A stretch of 64,000 nucleotides of DNA, from contig CAVOQC010000001.1 in the NCBI GenBank assembly GCA_963698265.1, positions 620,001 through 684,000 of the forward strand, written 5' to 3'. Shown here one piece after another: positions 8,609 to 16,677 of this stretch (the first letter of the stretch is position 1; each line of letters begins with the position of its first letter). The notes beneath the pieces are model-generated. The model had not been told where the DNA came from and did no database searches. It worked only from the letters and a program-made list of their open reading frames with translations. A program made the position numbers and the translations under genes. The stretch is from FEB-7 sp963698265 (lineage in GTDB: Bacteria; Pseudomonadota; Gammaproteobacteria; Burkholderiales; Usitatibacteraceae).

Positions 8609-9091
8609 TTACTCCTCGCGCCCCACCTCAACAAGGACAGGCGAGAGCACGCGCAGGATATCGGCCGGCGCCATGCCCAGGAGGTAGCCGCGGCGCCCGC
8701 CGTTGATGTAGATGCGCGGCAACGCGAGGATCGAGCGCTCGAGGTATACCGGCATGGGCTTTCGCGTGCCGAAGGGCGAGCAGCCGCCAACCAGGTAGCC
8801 CGAGTGGCGCGTCGCATCCTCGGGCTTGCACGGGAACACCCGCTTCGCCCGCGCCACGCGCGCGAGCTCCTTCGTCGACACCTTCCGGTCGCCGTGCATG
8901 AGCACCACCAGGGGCTCGCCCTTCTCGGTCTCCATGACCAGCGTCTTCACGACCTCGTGTTCCGGCACGCCAAGCGATGCCGAGGACACGGCGGTGCCGC
9001 CGTGCTCGACGTATTCGTAGTGGTGCTCGGTGAATGCAATGCCGTGCCTGGCGAGAAAGAGGGTCGCGGGCGTCGCGGCGGGCTTTGCCAC
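8609..9091 (-). CDS. ybaK: YbaK-type Cys-tRNA(Pro)/Cys-tRNA(Cys) deacylase
   Basis: A 160-residue YbaK/EbsC family protein. These enzymes hydrolyse Cys-tRNA(Pro) made in error by prolyl-tRNA synthetase. Landmarks are HHYEYVEHGGTAV, EVVKTLVME, the catalytic lysine region DRKVSTKELARV, the G-Y-L-V-G-G-C-S-P-F-G loop and YINGGRRGYLLG. The start is a GTG at 9091 with GAGGGG about 8 bases upstream. It lies 11 bases downstream of the TSUP gene and may be its last co-transcribed neighbour. Confidence 0.9.
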   Translation of the reverse strand: MAKPAATPATLFLARHGIAFTEHHYEYVEHGGTAVSSASLGVPEHEVVKTLVMETEKGEPLVVLMHGDRKVSTKELARVARAKRVFPCKPEDATRHSGYLVGGCSPFGTRKPMPVYLERSILALPRIYINGGRRGYLLGMAPADILRVLSPVLVEVGREE

Positions 9092-9102
9092 GGCAGCACC
9101 CC

Positions 9103-9858
9103 TCAGGCGAGGAGCGTGCGGGCCAGGAGGACCACGCCGCTTCCCGTGATGACGCCGCCGACCACCCGGCGCATCTGTGCCTGCGTGAGCCCGATGTGGA
9201 TGCGCGAGCCCAGCGCGATCCCGGCCAGGGCGAAGGGCGCGACAAGCAGGATGCCCTTGGCGATCCCGGCCTTGAGGACGAGGCCCGCGAGCGCGTAGGA
9301 AAGCGTGCGCAGCGTGGCCGAGATCGAGATGATCACCGAAACGGTGGAGCGAATCGCGGACTTGTCGCGCAGCCGCCCCGCGAGGTAGGCCGCGTTCACC
9401 GGCCCTCCGGCACCGAAGACGGCGGCGAAGATGCCCGCGAAGACGCCGGCCGGAACGCACCACCACGCCGAGATCGTCGAGCGCGGCGACGGATCGAGGA
9501 TCGCGTGCAGGCCCACGACGATCGAGAAGAGCGCGGCTGCCACCTTGAGCGGCGGCTGGGGCACGCTCACGAGCACGGTGACGCCGAGGACGATGCCCAC
9601 GACCATGAACGGCATCACGCGCTTGAGTTCCGGCAGGCTCACGTGGCGTCGATTGGCTCCGCCGACGAATACCGCCGCGGCGAGGTCCGCCAGCGCCATG
9701 AGCGGCACGAGAAAGGTGAGCGGAAGCCAGTTCGCGAGGATCGGGATCGAGATGATGGTCGAGCCGAACCCCGACATGCCGAACACGGTGTAGGCGAAGA
9801 GGACCGCGAGCGGCGCCACGATCCAGAACGCGAGCGGCAGCTGCGAGAGTTCGTTCAT
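9103..9858 (-). CDS. TSUP (TauE/SafE) family anion exporter
   Basis: A 251-residue membrane protein with about seven hydrophobic helices and the TSUP duplicated signature (VFGMSGFGSTIISIPIL near residue 26 and AAVFGAGGPVNAAYLAG near residue 145). TSUP proteins include TauE, a sulfite/sulfoacetate exporter, as well as other sulfur and organic-anion carriers. It ends a same-strand run that starts with suyAB, whose product releases sulfite, so sulfite or sulfonate export is a reasonable inference. The start overlaps the xerD stop by 4 bases. Confidence 0.85.
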   Translation of the reverse strand: MNELSQLPLAFWIVAPLAVLFAYTVFGMSGFGSTIISIPILANWLPLTFLVPLMALADLAAAVFVGGANRRHVSLPELKRVMPFMVVGIVLGVTVLVSVPQPPLKVAAALFSIVVGLHAILDPSPRSTISAWWCVPAGVFAGIFAAVFGAGGPVNAAYLAGRLRDKSAIRSTVSVIISISATLRTLSYALAGLVLKAGIAKGILLVAPFALAGIALGSRIHIGLTQAQMRRVVGGVITGSGVVLLARTLLA

Positions 9859-10766
9859 CCGCGCGGGTGGTGCTTCTCGTGGAGCTTCTTCAGCCGCTCG
9901 CGCGCCACGTGGGTGTAGATCTGCGTGGTGGAGATGTCGGCGTGGCCCAGCAGCAGCTGCACCACGCGCAGGTCCGCCCCGTGGTTGATGAGGTGGGTCG
10001 CGAAGGCGTGGCGCAGCGTGTGGGGCGAGATGGCGGACCGGATCTGCGCGCGCGCGCCATAGCGCTTCACGAGCCCCCAGAAGGCCTGGCGCGTCATCGG
10101 GGCGCCCCGCGCCGTGACGAAGAGCGCGTCGCTCTTGCGCGCCCCGAGGATGGCCGCGCGGGCGAGCTTCCCGTAGCGCTGGATCCAGTCGAGCGCCTCC
10201 TCGCCCAGCGGCGTGAGGCGCTCCTTCGCGCCCTTGCCGAGCACGCGCACCACGCCCATGTCGAGGCTCACCTGCAGCACCTTGAGGCCGACCAGTTCGG
10301 AGACGCGCAACCCGCTCGCGTAGAGCGTCTCGAGCATCGCCTTGTCGCGAAGGCCCAGGTCCGTTCCCGTGTCCGGCGCGGCGAGGAGCGCCTCGACCTC
10401 GGCCTCCGTGAGCGACTTCGGAAGCGACCGGGGAATGCGCGGCGCCTCGATGTCCGCCGAGGGGTCGTCGCGGCGAAGGCCCTCCTGCAGCGCGAAGCGA
10501 TAGAAGCGCTTGAGGGCCGAGACCAGCCGGCCGGTGGTGCGCGGGCTCGCCTTCGTGACCTGGACCCGCCACGCGAGGTGCCGGTGGAGGTGCCCGGGGC
10601 CGGCGGCGAGCAGGCCGCCTTCGCCCTGCGCGGCGAGCCACGCGGCGAACTGGGTCACGTCGCGCCGGTAGCTCTCGAGGGTGTTGCGCGCGAGGCCGTC
10701 GGCGAGCCAGAGCCCGTCGCAGAAGCGTTCGATCACGCGCACGTCAGCTTCGGCGGGCGCCTTCAT
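9855..10766 (-). CDS. xerD: Tyrosine recombinase XerD
   Basis: A 303-residue chromosome-dimer-resolution recombinase acting at dif with XerC. All catalytic residues are visible: Arg154 (SGLRVSEL), Lys178 (GKGAKE), His249 and Arg252 (HTLRH), His275 (LLGHADIST) and nucleophile Tyr284 (TQIYTHV). The N-terminal SAM-like DNA-binding domain spans about residues 8-95. Length and context (beside ogt) fit the housekeeping enzyme rather than a phage integrase. Its start lies 23 bases inside the ogt coding end. Confidence 0.94.
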   Translation of the reverse strand: MKAPAEADVRVIERFCDGLWLADGLARNTLESYRRDVTQFAAWLAAQGEGGLLAAGPGHLHRHLAWRVQVTKASPRTTGRLVSALKRFYRFALQEGLRRDDPSADIEAPRIPRSLPKSLTEAEVEALLAAPDTGTDLGLRDKAMLETLYASGLRVSELVGLKVLQVSLDMGVVRVLGKGAKERLTPLGEEALDWIQRYGKLARAAILGARKSDALFVTARGAPMTRQAFWGLVKRYGARAQIRSAISPHTLRHAFATHLINHGADLRVVQLLLGHADISTTQIYTHVARERLKKLHEKHHPRG

Positions 10767-11226
10767 GGGCAAGGAGCCACCGCTTGATGGCGAGCTCGAA
10801 GCCGTCCGCGCGCGTGCCCATGAAGCCGCCCAGGGCGCCGCCCGCGGCCACGACGCGGTGGCAGGGCACCACGATCGGGACGGGGTTTGCGCCGCAGGCG
10901 CCGCCCACCGCGCGAGCCGAGGAGCGGATCGCGCGGGCGAGCTCGCCGTAGGTGCGCGTCCTGCCGGACGGGATCGCCTGCATCGCCTCCCACACCGAGA
11001 GCTGGTGGCGCGTGCCCGCGAGCCTGAGCGGCAGCTCGAAGACGAACGCCGGGTCGTCGAGGTACGCCTGGAGCTGCACGCAGGCGAGGAAGGCGATCGT
11101 GTTCTTCCCCGGCGCAAGCGCCGGCACGTCGGGCGAGAGATAGCGGATGCCCGTGACGTGGGTGTCCGTCGCCGACACGCCGATGGTGCAGAAGGACGCG
11201 CGTACGCACGCCTGGAAGGGCGCCAC
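10744..11226 (-). CDS. ogt: Methylated-DNA--protein-cysteine methyltransferase
   Basis: A 160-residue Ogt/Ada-C type suicide repair protein that removes O6-methyl groups from guanine. The acceptor Cys122 is in the IVVPCHRVV signature. The helix-turn-helix region PSGRTRTYGELARAI precedes it and GGFMGTRADG follows. The start is a GTG, 3 bases after the stop of the dehydrogenase gene. Its 3' end overlaps xerD by 23 bases, so the three genes are tightly packed on one transcript. Confidence 0.92.
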   Translation of the reverse strand: MAPFQACVRASFCTIGVSATDTHVTGIRYLSPDVPALAPGKNTIAFLACVQLQAYLDDPAFVFELPLRLAGTRHQLSVWEAMQAIPSGRTRTYGELARAIRSSARAVGGACGANPVPIVVPCHRVVAAGGALGGFMGTRADGFELAIKRWLLAHEGARRS

Positions 11227-11229
11227 GCT

Positions 11230-12240
11230 TCAGCCGTCCCCCGCGAGCGAGCGGATCTTCGCCGCGAGGTCGGGCGCGATCGCGATGCCTTCCCGCCCGA
11301 ATTTTCCGCGGTTCGCACGCCGCCGGTCGCCGGGAAGGCGCACGCCCGCGTCGGCGAGCATCGCGGCCACGAGGGTCTCGACGCGCTCGAGGTAGACCGC
11401 TCGGCCCGCGAGCGCGCCCGGGTCGATCGCGAGGAAGGCCTGGCCGATGCGGGTGGGCTTTCCGGCGTCGGTGAAGAAGCTGTCCGACTCGAAGCCGAAC
11501 GCGGCCCCGGAGAGCGCGCAGGCGAGAAGCTCCACGACGAGGGCGAGCATCGCGCCCTTGGCGCCTCCCGCGGGCAGCATCATGCCCTCGAGGCCGGCCT
11601 TGGGGTCCGTGGTGGGATTGCCGTCGCGGTCGAGCGCCCATCCGGCTGGGATCGGCTTGCCTTCCTTCGCCGCGACCATCAGCTTGCCGCGCGCGACTTC
11701 CGAGAGGCTCAGGTCGATGACCAGGGGCGGGGCGTCCCGCCTCGGAAAGGCCGCGGCGATCGGGTTCGTGCCGAAGAGCGCGCGCTTGCCGCCCCACATG
11801 GGCATCGCGGCCGGGGAATTGCCGAAGGCGAGCCCCACGAGGCCGGCCTCGGCGATGGGCTCGGCGTGAAACGCGGCGACGCCGAAATGGTTGCTGTTGG
11901 CGACGGAGGCGAACGCCACGCCGTTCGCCTTCGCGCGCGCGATCGCCTCGCGCACCGCGAGGGCGCAGGCCTCGAAGGCGAGCCCGCCCCCCGCGTCCAC
12001 GAGGCAGGCGCCGCCGCGCTCGTGCACCACCTTCGGCACTGCCGACCCGGTCGCGCGGCCGTTCTTCACGTGCCCGCAGTACTGCGGAATACGGGAAGCC
12101 CCGTGGGAAGCGATGCCGTCGAGCTCGGCGGCCACCAGCGCCGCGGCGGTGGCCGCCGCCATCGCAGGGGTCGCGCCGGAGCGTTCGAGCGCGCGGCGCA
12201 TGAGGTCCGCGAGCGTCGCGGGAGCGAGGCGCTCGGTCAT
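11230..12240 (-). CDS. Malate/L-lactate dehydrogenase-family oxidoreductase (ComC-like)
   Basis: A 336-residue NAD(P)-dependent 2-hydroxyacid dehydrogenase of the Ldh/ComC/AllD fold. Landmarks are ELDGIASHGASRIPQY near residues 39-54, the catalytic histidine in VANSNHFGVAAFHAE, GKRALFGTNPIAAAFPR and the late GKFGREGI. Family members oxidise malate, ureidoglycolate or (R)-sulfolactate. ComC, the (R)-sulfolactate dehydrogenase, belongs here. Lying two genes downstream of suyB (the TRAP gene between), a sulfolactate role is the best inference. A reaction on another 2-hydroxyacid cannot be excluded. The start overlaps the TRAP permease stop by 4 bases. Confidence 0.8.
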   Translation of the reverse strand: MTERLAPATLADLMRRALERSGATPAMAAATAAALVAAELDGIASHGASRIPQYCGHVKNGRATGSAVPKVVHERGGACLVDAGGGLAFEACALAVREAIARAKANGVAFASVANSNHFGVAAFHAEPIAEAGLVGLAFGNSPAAMPMWGGKRALFGTNPIAAAFPRRDAPPLVIDLSLSEVARGKLMVAAKEGKPIPAGWALDRDGNPTTDPKAGLEGMMLPAGGAKGAMLALVVELLACALSGAAFGFESDSFFTDAGKPTRIGQAFLAIDPGALAGRAVYLERVETLVAAMLADAGVRLPGDRRRANRGKFGREGIAIAPDLAAKIRSLAGDG

Positions 12241-14225
12241 GGGCTTGCTTCCTTGGGCGATCTTCGCAGCATCTGGATCACGAACACGGAGGCAAAGAGC
12301 CCGACGCCCACGGCGTCGAGGTTGCCGGCGCCGACCGGGACTATCACGAGCGCGCCGGCCACGACGAGCATCGCGCGTTCGAGCAGGATGGTCTTCTTGA
12401 TGAGCCACCCCTGCAGCCCGGCAGCGAGTGCGGCGATGGCCACGAAGACGAGGAACACGACCCAGCTCACCTCGAGCCAGGTCGCACCCGCCGGGAGCTT
12501 GAGCAGCACTCCGGTGCCGAGCGGGTCGAGCACGAAGAAGAACGGCACGACGAAAGCCGGCATCGTGTACTTCCAGGCCTGCAGCGTGGTCTTGTACGGG
12601 TCGGCGCCGGTGATGGCGGCCGCCGCGAAGCACGACAGCGCCGTGGGCGGCGAGACCTCCGACAGGAGCGCGTAGTAGAAGATGAACATGTGCGCCGCGA
12701 AGTCGGGCACGCCCAGCGTGATGAGCGCGGGCGCGGCGATCACCGCGCAGATGATGTAGGAGGCGGTCACCGGCACGGCGAGACCCACGATCCAGACGAT
12801 GAGCGCGGTGTAGAGCGCCGTGAGCGCGAGGCTTCCTCCCGCGTAGTCGATCACGATGGAGGAGAACTTGAGCCCCAGCCCCGTGAGGGTGACCACGCCC
12901 ACGATGATGCCGGCCGAGGCGCAGGTGGCCGCGACGTTGAGCACCCCGGTCGTGCCCGTCTCCATCGCCTTCACGAATCGCCTGGGCCGCATCGCCGACT
13001 CGCGGCGCAGGAAGCTCACGGCGAACGCGGTCACGGTCGCCCAGAACACGGCGAGGGTGGGCGAGAAGCCCATCAGCATGAAGACGATGATCGAGGCGAG
13101 CGACAGGAAGTGGTACCAGTAGCGCTTGGCGAGCGTCCAGGCGCTCTCGACCGCCTCGAAGACGCCCTGGCTCATGCCGTACTTGCGCGCGTCCAGCTCC
13201 ACCATGAAGAAGAGGCAGAAGTAGTAGAGGATGGTCGGGATCACCGCCATCTTGATCACTTCGAGGTAGGAGATCTTCAGGAACTCCGCGATGAGGAAGG
13301 CCGCCGCCCCGAGCACCGGCGGCGAGAGAATCGCACCCAGGCCGCCCGCGGCGAGCAGCCCGCCCGCGGCTGCCGCTTCGTAGCCGCTCCGCTTGAGCAT
13401 CGGATAGGCCACCGAGCCGATGGTCACGGTGGTCGCCACGCCGGAGCCGGAGGGGCCGCCGAGCAGGAAGGAAGACATCACCACGGCGCGGCCCGCGCTC
13501 GAGGACTTGCCGCCCATGAGCGAGAAGGAGAAGTCGAGGAAGAACTTGCCCGCGCCCGAGTACTGCAGGAACGCCCCGTAGATCGTGAACAGGATGATGA
13601 GCGTCGCGGACACGTCCACGGCCGTCCCGAAGATGCCCTCGAGCGTCATGTACATGTGGCCCACCATCCGCCCGAGGTCGTAGCCGCGGTGCGTCCAGGG
13701 CGCGGGAAGCCACGGACCCGCGAAAGCATAGATGATGAAGAACGAGATCACGATGGGCATGATCCAGCCCGAGGTGCGCCGCGTCGCCTCGATCACCAGC
13801 AGGATCAGCGCCACGCCGAAGACGATGTCCCAGTTGTTGGGGTCGGTATTGCGGTCCGTGAAGGCGTCGCCGCCGTTGATCATCCAGGCGATGGTGGCGA
13901 GCGAGAGGAGCGCCAGCAGCACGTCGAACCACATGAGCCGGTGGCGGAAGCGCCGCGCCACGGGGAAGAGCATGAACGACAGGAAGAGCACCAGCCCCAC
14001 GTGGATGCCGCGCAGGATGTCCGTGCGCACGATCCCGTAGGCCGAATAGAGGTGGAAGGCCGAGGTGCCCACGGCCACGGCCGTGAGGAAGGCCGCGAGC
14101 CAGCCCTTGTAGCGGTTGAAGTGGCCTTCCTCGTCCTCGATGAACTCCTCGACCTTGTGGCGCAGTTCCTCGGTAAGCCCGTCGTCGGGCAGGAGATCGT
14201 CGTCGGGCGTTGCGGATCGGCTCAT
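12237..14225 (-). CDS. TRAP transporter fused permease
   Basis: A 662-residue permease joining the small and large TRAP membrane subunits. After a charged N-terminus (residues 1-40) there are about four helices of DctQ type, then a DctM-type domain with the signature GGPSGSGVATTVTIGSVAYP and ILSPPVLGAAAFLIAEF. Such fused permeases import organic anions with sodium and normally need a periplasmic TAXI binding protein. No such gene is next to it or anywhere in the window. Position between suyB and a ComC-like dehydrogenase suggests sulfolactate or a related sulfonate as cargo. Confidence 0.88.
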   Translation of the reverse strand: MSRSATPDDDLLPDDGLTEELRHKVEEFIEDEEGHFNRYKGWLAAFLTAVAVGTSAFHLYSAYGIVRTDILRGIHVGLVLFLSFMLFPVARRFRHRLMWFDVLLALLSLATIAWMINGGDAFTDRNTDPNNWDIVFGVALILLVIEATRRTSGWIMPIVISFFIIYAFAGPWLPAPWTHRGYDLGRMVGHMYMTLEGIFGTAVDVSATLIILFTIYGAFLQYSGAGKFFLDFSFSLMGGKSSSAGRAVVMSSFLLGGPSGSGVATTVTIGSVAYPMLKRSGYEAAAAGGLLAAGGLGAILSPPVLGAAAFLIAEFLKISYLEVIKMAVIPTILYYFCLFFMVELDARKYGMSQGVFEAVESAWTLAKRYWYHFLSLASIIVFMLMGFSPTLAVFWATVTAFAVSFLRRESAMRPRRFVKAMETGTTGVLNVAATCASAGIIVGVVTLTGLGLKFSSIVIDYAGGSLALTALYTALIVWIVGLAVPVTASYIICAVIAAPALITLGVPDFAAHMFIFYYALLSEVSPPTALSCFAAAAITGADPYKTTLQAWKYTMPAFVVPFFFVLDPLGTGVLLKLPAGATWLEVSWVVFLVFVAIAALAAGLQGWLIKKTILLERAMLVVAGALVIVPVGAGNLDAVGVGLFASVFVIQMLRRSPKEASP

Positions 14226-14279
14226 GCGTTCCTCCGGGACGCCCTGTGGCCGGGCGTTTGCGCCATTGTCCGTGAAAAA

Positions 14280-14340
14280 CGACCCGGGGTCAGGCGACTA
14301 TTCCGGCACCGTGCCGGAAAGCCGTCCTGACCCCGGGTCG
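14280..14340. repeat. Nested inverted repeat, CCCGGGGTCAGG type
   Basis: Outer arms of 15 perfect bases (14280-14294, CGACCCGGGGTCAGG, and 14326-14340) enclose a second perfect 9-base pair of arms (TTCCGGCAC at 14301-14309 and its complement at 14311-14319). It lies between suyB and the TRAP gene, inside the presumed operon. There is no T-tract. It could attenuate transcription into the TRAP gene or be a REP-like mobile repeat; the core GGGGTCAGG also occurs in the repeats near 51935 and 52700. Confidence 0.8.
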
Positions 14341-14357
14341 CCCGCGGCTTCCGGGCC

Positions 14358-15527
14358 TCAGGCGCTCTCGTAGAGGCGCGTGAGCACGAACTCCCGGTGG
14401 CCGAGGGCCTCGGCGGCGGTGAGCCGGCCGTTGGCGGTGCGGAACATGCACTCGAGGAGCGCGTCGCCCGCCTGGTCCATGTTCATTTCCTTGCGCAGGA
14501 GCGCCGAGACGTCCACGTCGATATGCTCGCTCATCGTGCGCACGGTGCGCGGATTGGCCGACAGCTTGATGACCGGCAGGATCGGGTTGCCGATCACGTT
14601 GCCCTGTCCCGTCGGGAAGAAGTGCACCGCATATCCCGAGGCCGCGCAGAGGGTCACCATCTCCGCCGCCGCCGAAGACGAGTCCATGAACCACAGGCCC
14701 GGGCCGGACGGCACCTCGCCCTTGTCGATCACGCCGTCGACCAGGCACTCGCGGCCGATCTTCTGGATGTTGCCCAGCGCCTTCTCCTCGATGGTCGTGA
14801 GGCCGCCCTCGATGTTGCCCTTGGTGGGCTGGGAATCCGACAGGTCGCTCGTCTTGTGGCGCTCGATGATCGCCTGGTAGCGGTCGAACATGAACTGGAA
14901 CTTCTTCCTCACCTCGTCGGTGCGGCAGCGCGCCGCGACCAGGTGCTCGCCCCCGGTGAGCTCCGTCGTCTCGCCGAACACGAGCGTGGTGCCGTGGGGG
15001 TAGAGCTTGTCGAAGGCGTTGCCCACGGTCGGGTTCGCCCCGCAGCCCGAGGTCGTGTCGGACTCGCCACACTTGGTCGAGACCCAGAGGTCGGAGAGCG
15101 GTCGCTCCTCGCGCGCCAGCTCGCTCGCCCACTGCACGAACTCCTTGGCCTTCTTCGAGGCACGCATGATGGTGTCGTGGTCGCCGTGCTGCTCGATGCC
15201 GAACCAGGCAACGGGCTTGCCGGTGGCGGCAATGCCGTCGGCCACCTTCTTCGCCCACCCTTCCTCGATGCAGATCACCACCACCGCCGCCACGTTCGGA
15301 TTGGCGCCCGTGCCGATGAGCGTGCGGAAATGCAGGTCCAGGTCCGCGCCGAACTGCAGCCGCCCGTACGGGTGCGGCAGCGCAAGCGCTCCCTTGATGT
15401 TGTTCGCGACCGCCTCGGCCGCCGCGTTGGAGAGGTCGTCGACGGGCAGGATGACGACGTGGTTCCTCACGCCGACGCGCCCGTTCTCGCGCTTGTAGCC
15501 CCGGAAAGTCTTCTTGCTCAGGTCCAT
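14358..15527 (-). CDS. suyB: (2R)-sulfolactate sulfo-lyase, large (beta) subunit
   Basis: A 389-residue member of the UxaA/altronate-dehydratase family that matches SuyB closely by memory: start MDLSKKTFRGYKRENGRVGVRNH, then PHPYGRLQFGADLDLHFRTLIG, STKCGESDTTSGCGANPTVGNAFD and FGETTELTGGEHLVAARC. The cysteines in KCGESD and SGCGANP are candidates for metal or Fe-S binding. With SuyA it splits (2R)-sulfolactate into pyruvate and sulfite in the cytoplasm. suyA lies 9 bases upstream; a hairpin repeat lies about 20 bases beyond the stop. Confidence 0.88.
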   Translation of the reverse strand: MDLSKKTFRGYKRENGRVGVRNHVVILPVDDLSNAAAEAVANNIKGALALPHPYGRLQFGADLDLHFRTLIGTGANPNVAAVVVICIEEGWAKKVADGIAATGKPVAWFGIEQHGDHDTIMRASKKAKEFVQWASELAREERPLSDLWVSTKCGESDTTSGCGANPTVGNAFDKLYPHGTTLVFGETTELTGGEHLVAARCRTDEVRKKFQFMFDRYQAIIERHKTSDLSDSQPTKGNIEGGLTTIEEKALGNIQKIGRECLVDGVIDKGEVPSGPGLWFMDSSSAAAEMVTLCAASGYAVHFFPTGQGNVIGNPILPVIKLSANPRTVRTMSEHIDVDVSALLRKEMNMDQAGDALLECMFRTANGRLTAAEALGHREFVLTRLYESA

Positions 15528-15536
15528 GTGGGTTCC

Positions 15537-15818
15537 TTACCAGCGCTTGGTCTTGATGTTGTGGACGTGGGCATGCTCGCCCACGCCGATGGGGGCGACC
15601 ACGCGCCCGATGTCGGTGCCGTACTTGATCACCGTCGCGTCCTTCGCGAGCGCCTTGATCGCGAGCTTGTGGCCGATGGGAATGTCATTGGCGGCCTTGA
15701 ACGTGATTTCCTTGTCCTGGTCCATGATCCAGCCGGTCAGCTTGTCCCCAGACTTCACGCCCTCGACCACCACCACGCCGACGGAATCGCCTTCGTCATG
15801 CACTACGAAATGGATCAT
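15537..15818 (-). CDS. suyA: (2R)-sulfolactate sulfo-lyase, small (alpha) subunit
   Basis: A 93-residue SAF-domain protein, the usual size of SuyA. It begins MIHFVVHDEGDSVGVVVVEG and ends GVGEHAHVHNIKTKRW, both as in characterised SuyA proteins. It forms the sulfo-lyase with SuyB. ATG 15818 has a strong ribosome site, GAGGAG at 15828-15833, 9 bases upstream. Transcription should start from the promoter at 15847-15876, which overlaps a probable GntR operator. Confidence 0.88.
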   Translation of the reverse strand: MIHFVVHDEGDSVGVVVVEGVKSGDKLTGWIMDQDKEITFKAANDIPIGHKLAIKALAKDATVIKYGTDIGRVVAPIGVGEHAHVHNIKTKRW

Positions 15819-15846
15819 CGCTCGTCGCTCCTCATGCGGAAGGCCG

Positions 15847-15888
15847 ATCCTAGCCCCGGCCCGCCGGCCGAGTCAACTAGATGAGTTG
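15847..15888 (-). promoter_or_regulatory. suyA promoter with overlapping GntR-type operator
   Basis: On the minus strand a -35 TTGACT (15876-15871) is followed after 18 bases by TAGGAT (15852-15847). Overlapping the -35 is a perfect dyad CAACT-AGATG-AGTTG (15874-15888). It lies between suyA and the divergent GntR gene, where such regulators usually bind. On the plus strand TATGCT (15895-15900 region) could serve the regulator gene, giving it almost no leader. The inferred control is repression of suyAB and of the regulator, relieved by a sulfonate-derived ligand. Confidence 0.55.
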
Positions 15889-15905
15889 CATGTTATGCTT
15901 GCGCC

Positions 15906-16673
15906 ATGCCCGCCACCGCCCGCCGCGCCGCCGCGCCCGCCCTCGCCCCCGGCCGCCCGCTCTACGAGGAGGTGCGGGCGCACCTGACCGAGGGCATCGC
16001 CGCGGGCCGCTGGAAGGCGGGCGAGGCGATCCCGTCGGAGTCCTGGCTCGCGGGCCACTTCGGCGTGGCGATCGGAACGCTGCGCAAGGCGGTCGACAGC
16101 CTCGTGGCGCAGGGCGCGCTGGTTCGCCGCCAGGGCAAGGGCACCTTCGTCACCTCGCACGACGGCCGTCGCCTCATGTTCCACTTCTTCCACATCGTGG
16201 GCGAGGACGGCACGCGGGCCTACCCGGAGGTGCATGCCGTGTCCTTCGCGCGGGCGCGGGCCGATGCGGCCGAGTCGCGCGCGCTCGCGATCCCGCCCGA
16301 CGAGCGCGTGGTGCGCATCCGAAACGTCCTCTCGCTGGGCGGGCGCCCCGTCATCGTCGACGACATCACGCTGCCGGCCGCGCTCTTCCCGGGACTCACC
16401 GAGCGCATCTTCACCGCGCGCGAGAACACCATCTATCACCTCTACCAGAGCCGCTACGGGATCAACGTCCTGCGCACGGACGAGCGGCTGCGGGCGACGC
16501 TCGCCGCCGGCGCCGCGGCCTCGCTCCTGGGCGTGGCCGCCGGCGCGCCGCTCCTGGAGATCCGCCGCGTGGCGCTCACCTTCCGCGACCGCCCCGTGGA
16601 GCTTCGCGTCTCGCGCGTGAACACCGCCGCGCACGTCTACCACAACACCTTCGGCAAGGGCGAGGCGATCTAG
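15906..16673 (+). CDS. GntR family regulator with UTRA domain
   Basis: A 255-residue HutC-subfamily repressor. Residues 18-85 form the winged helix (PLYEEVRAHLTEGIAAG, then the recognition region PSESWLAGHFGVAIGTLRKA and QGKGTFV). Residues 95-250 form the UTRA ligand-binding fold (VVRIRNVL, VIVDDITLP, ENTIYHLYQSRYG, VELRVSRVN). It is divergent from suyAB and 4 bases upstream of an AEC carrier gene, so it probably controls both. The ligand is not readable; sulfolactate or a product is inferred from context. Confidence 0.9.
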   Translation: MPATARRAAAPALAPGRPLYEEVRAHLTEGIAAGRWKAGEAIPSESWLAGHFGVAIGTLRKAVDSLVAQGALVRRQGKGTFVTSHDGRRLMFHFFHIVGEDGTRAYPEVHAVSFARARADAAESRALAIPPDERVVRIRNVLSLGGRPVIVDDITLPAALFPGLTERIFTARENTIYHLYQSRYGINVLRTDERLRATLAAGAAASLLGVAAGAPLLEIRRVALTFRDRPVELRVSRVNTAAHVYHNTFGKGEAI

Positions 16674-16677
16674 GGCC

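Noticed and set aside
9855..10766. Tyrosine recombinase as a sign of an integrated island
   Set aside because: Length, motifs and the neighbouring ogt are those of chromosomal XerD. No att-like repeats or tRNA gene are near.
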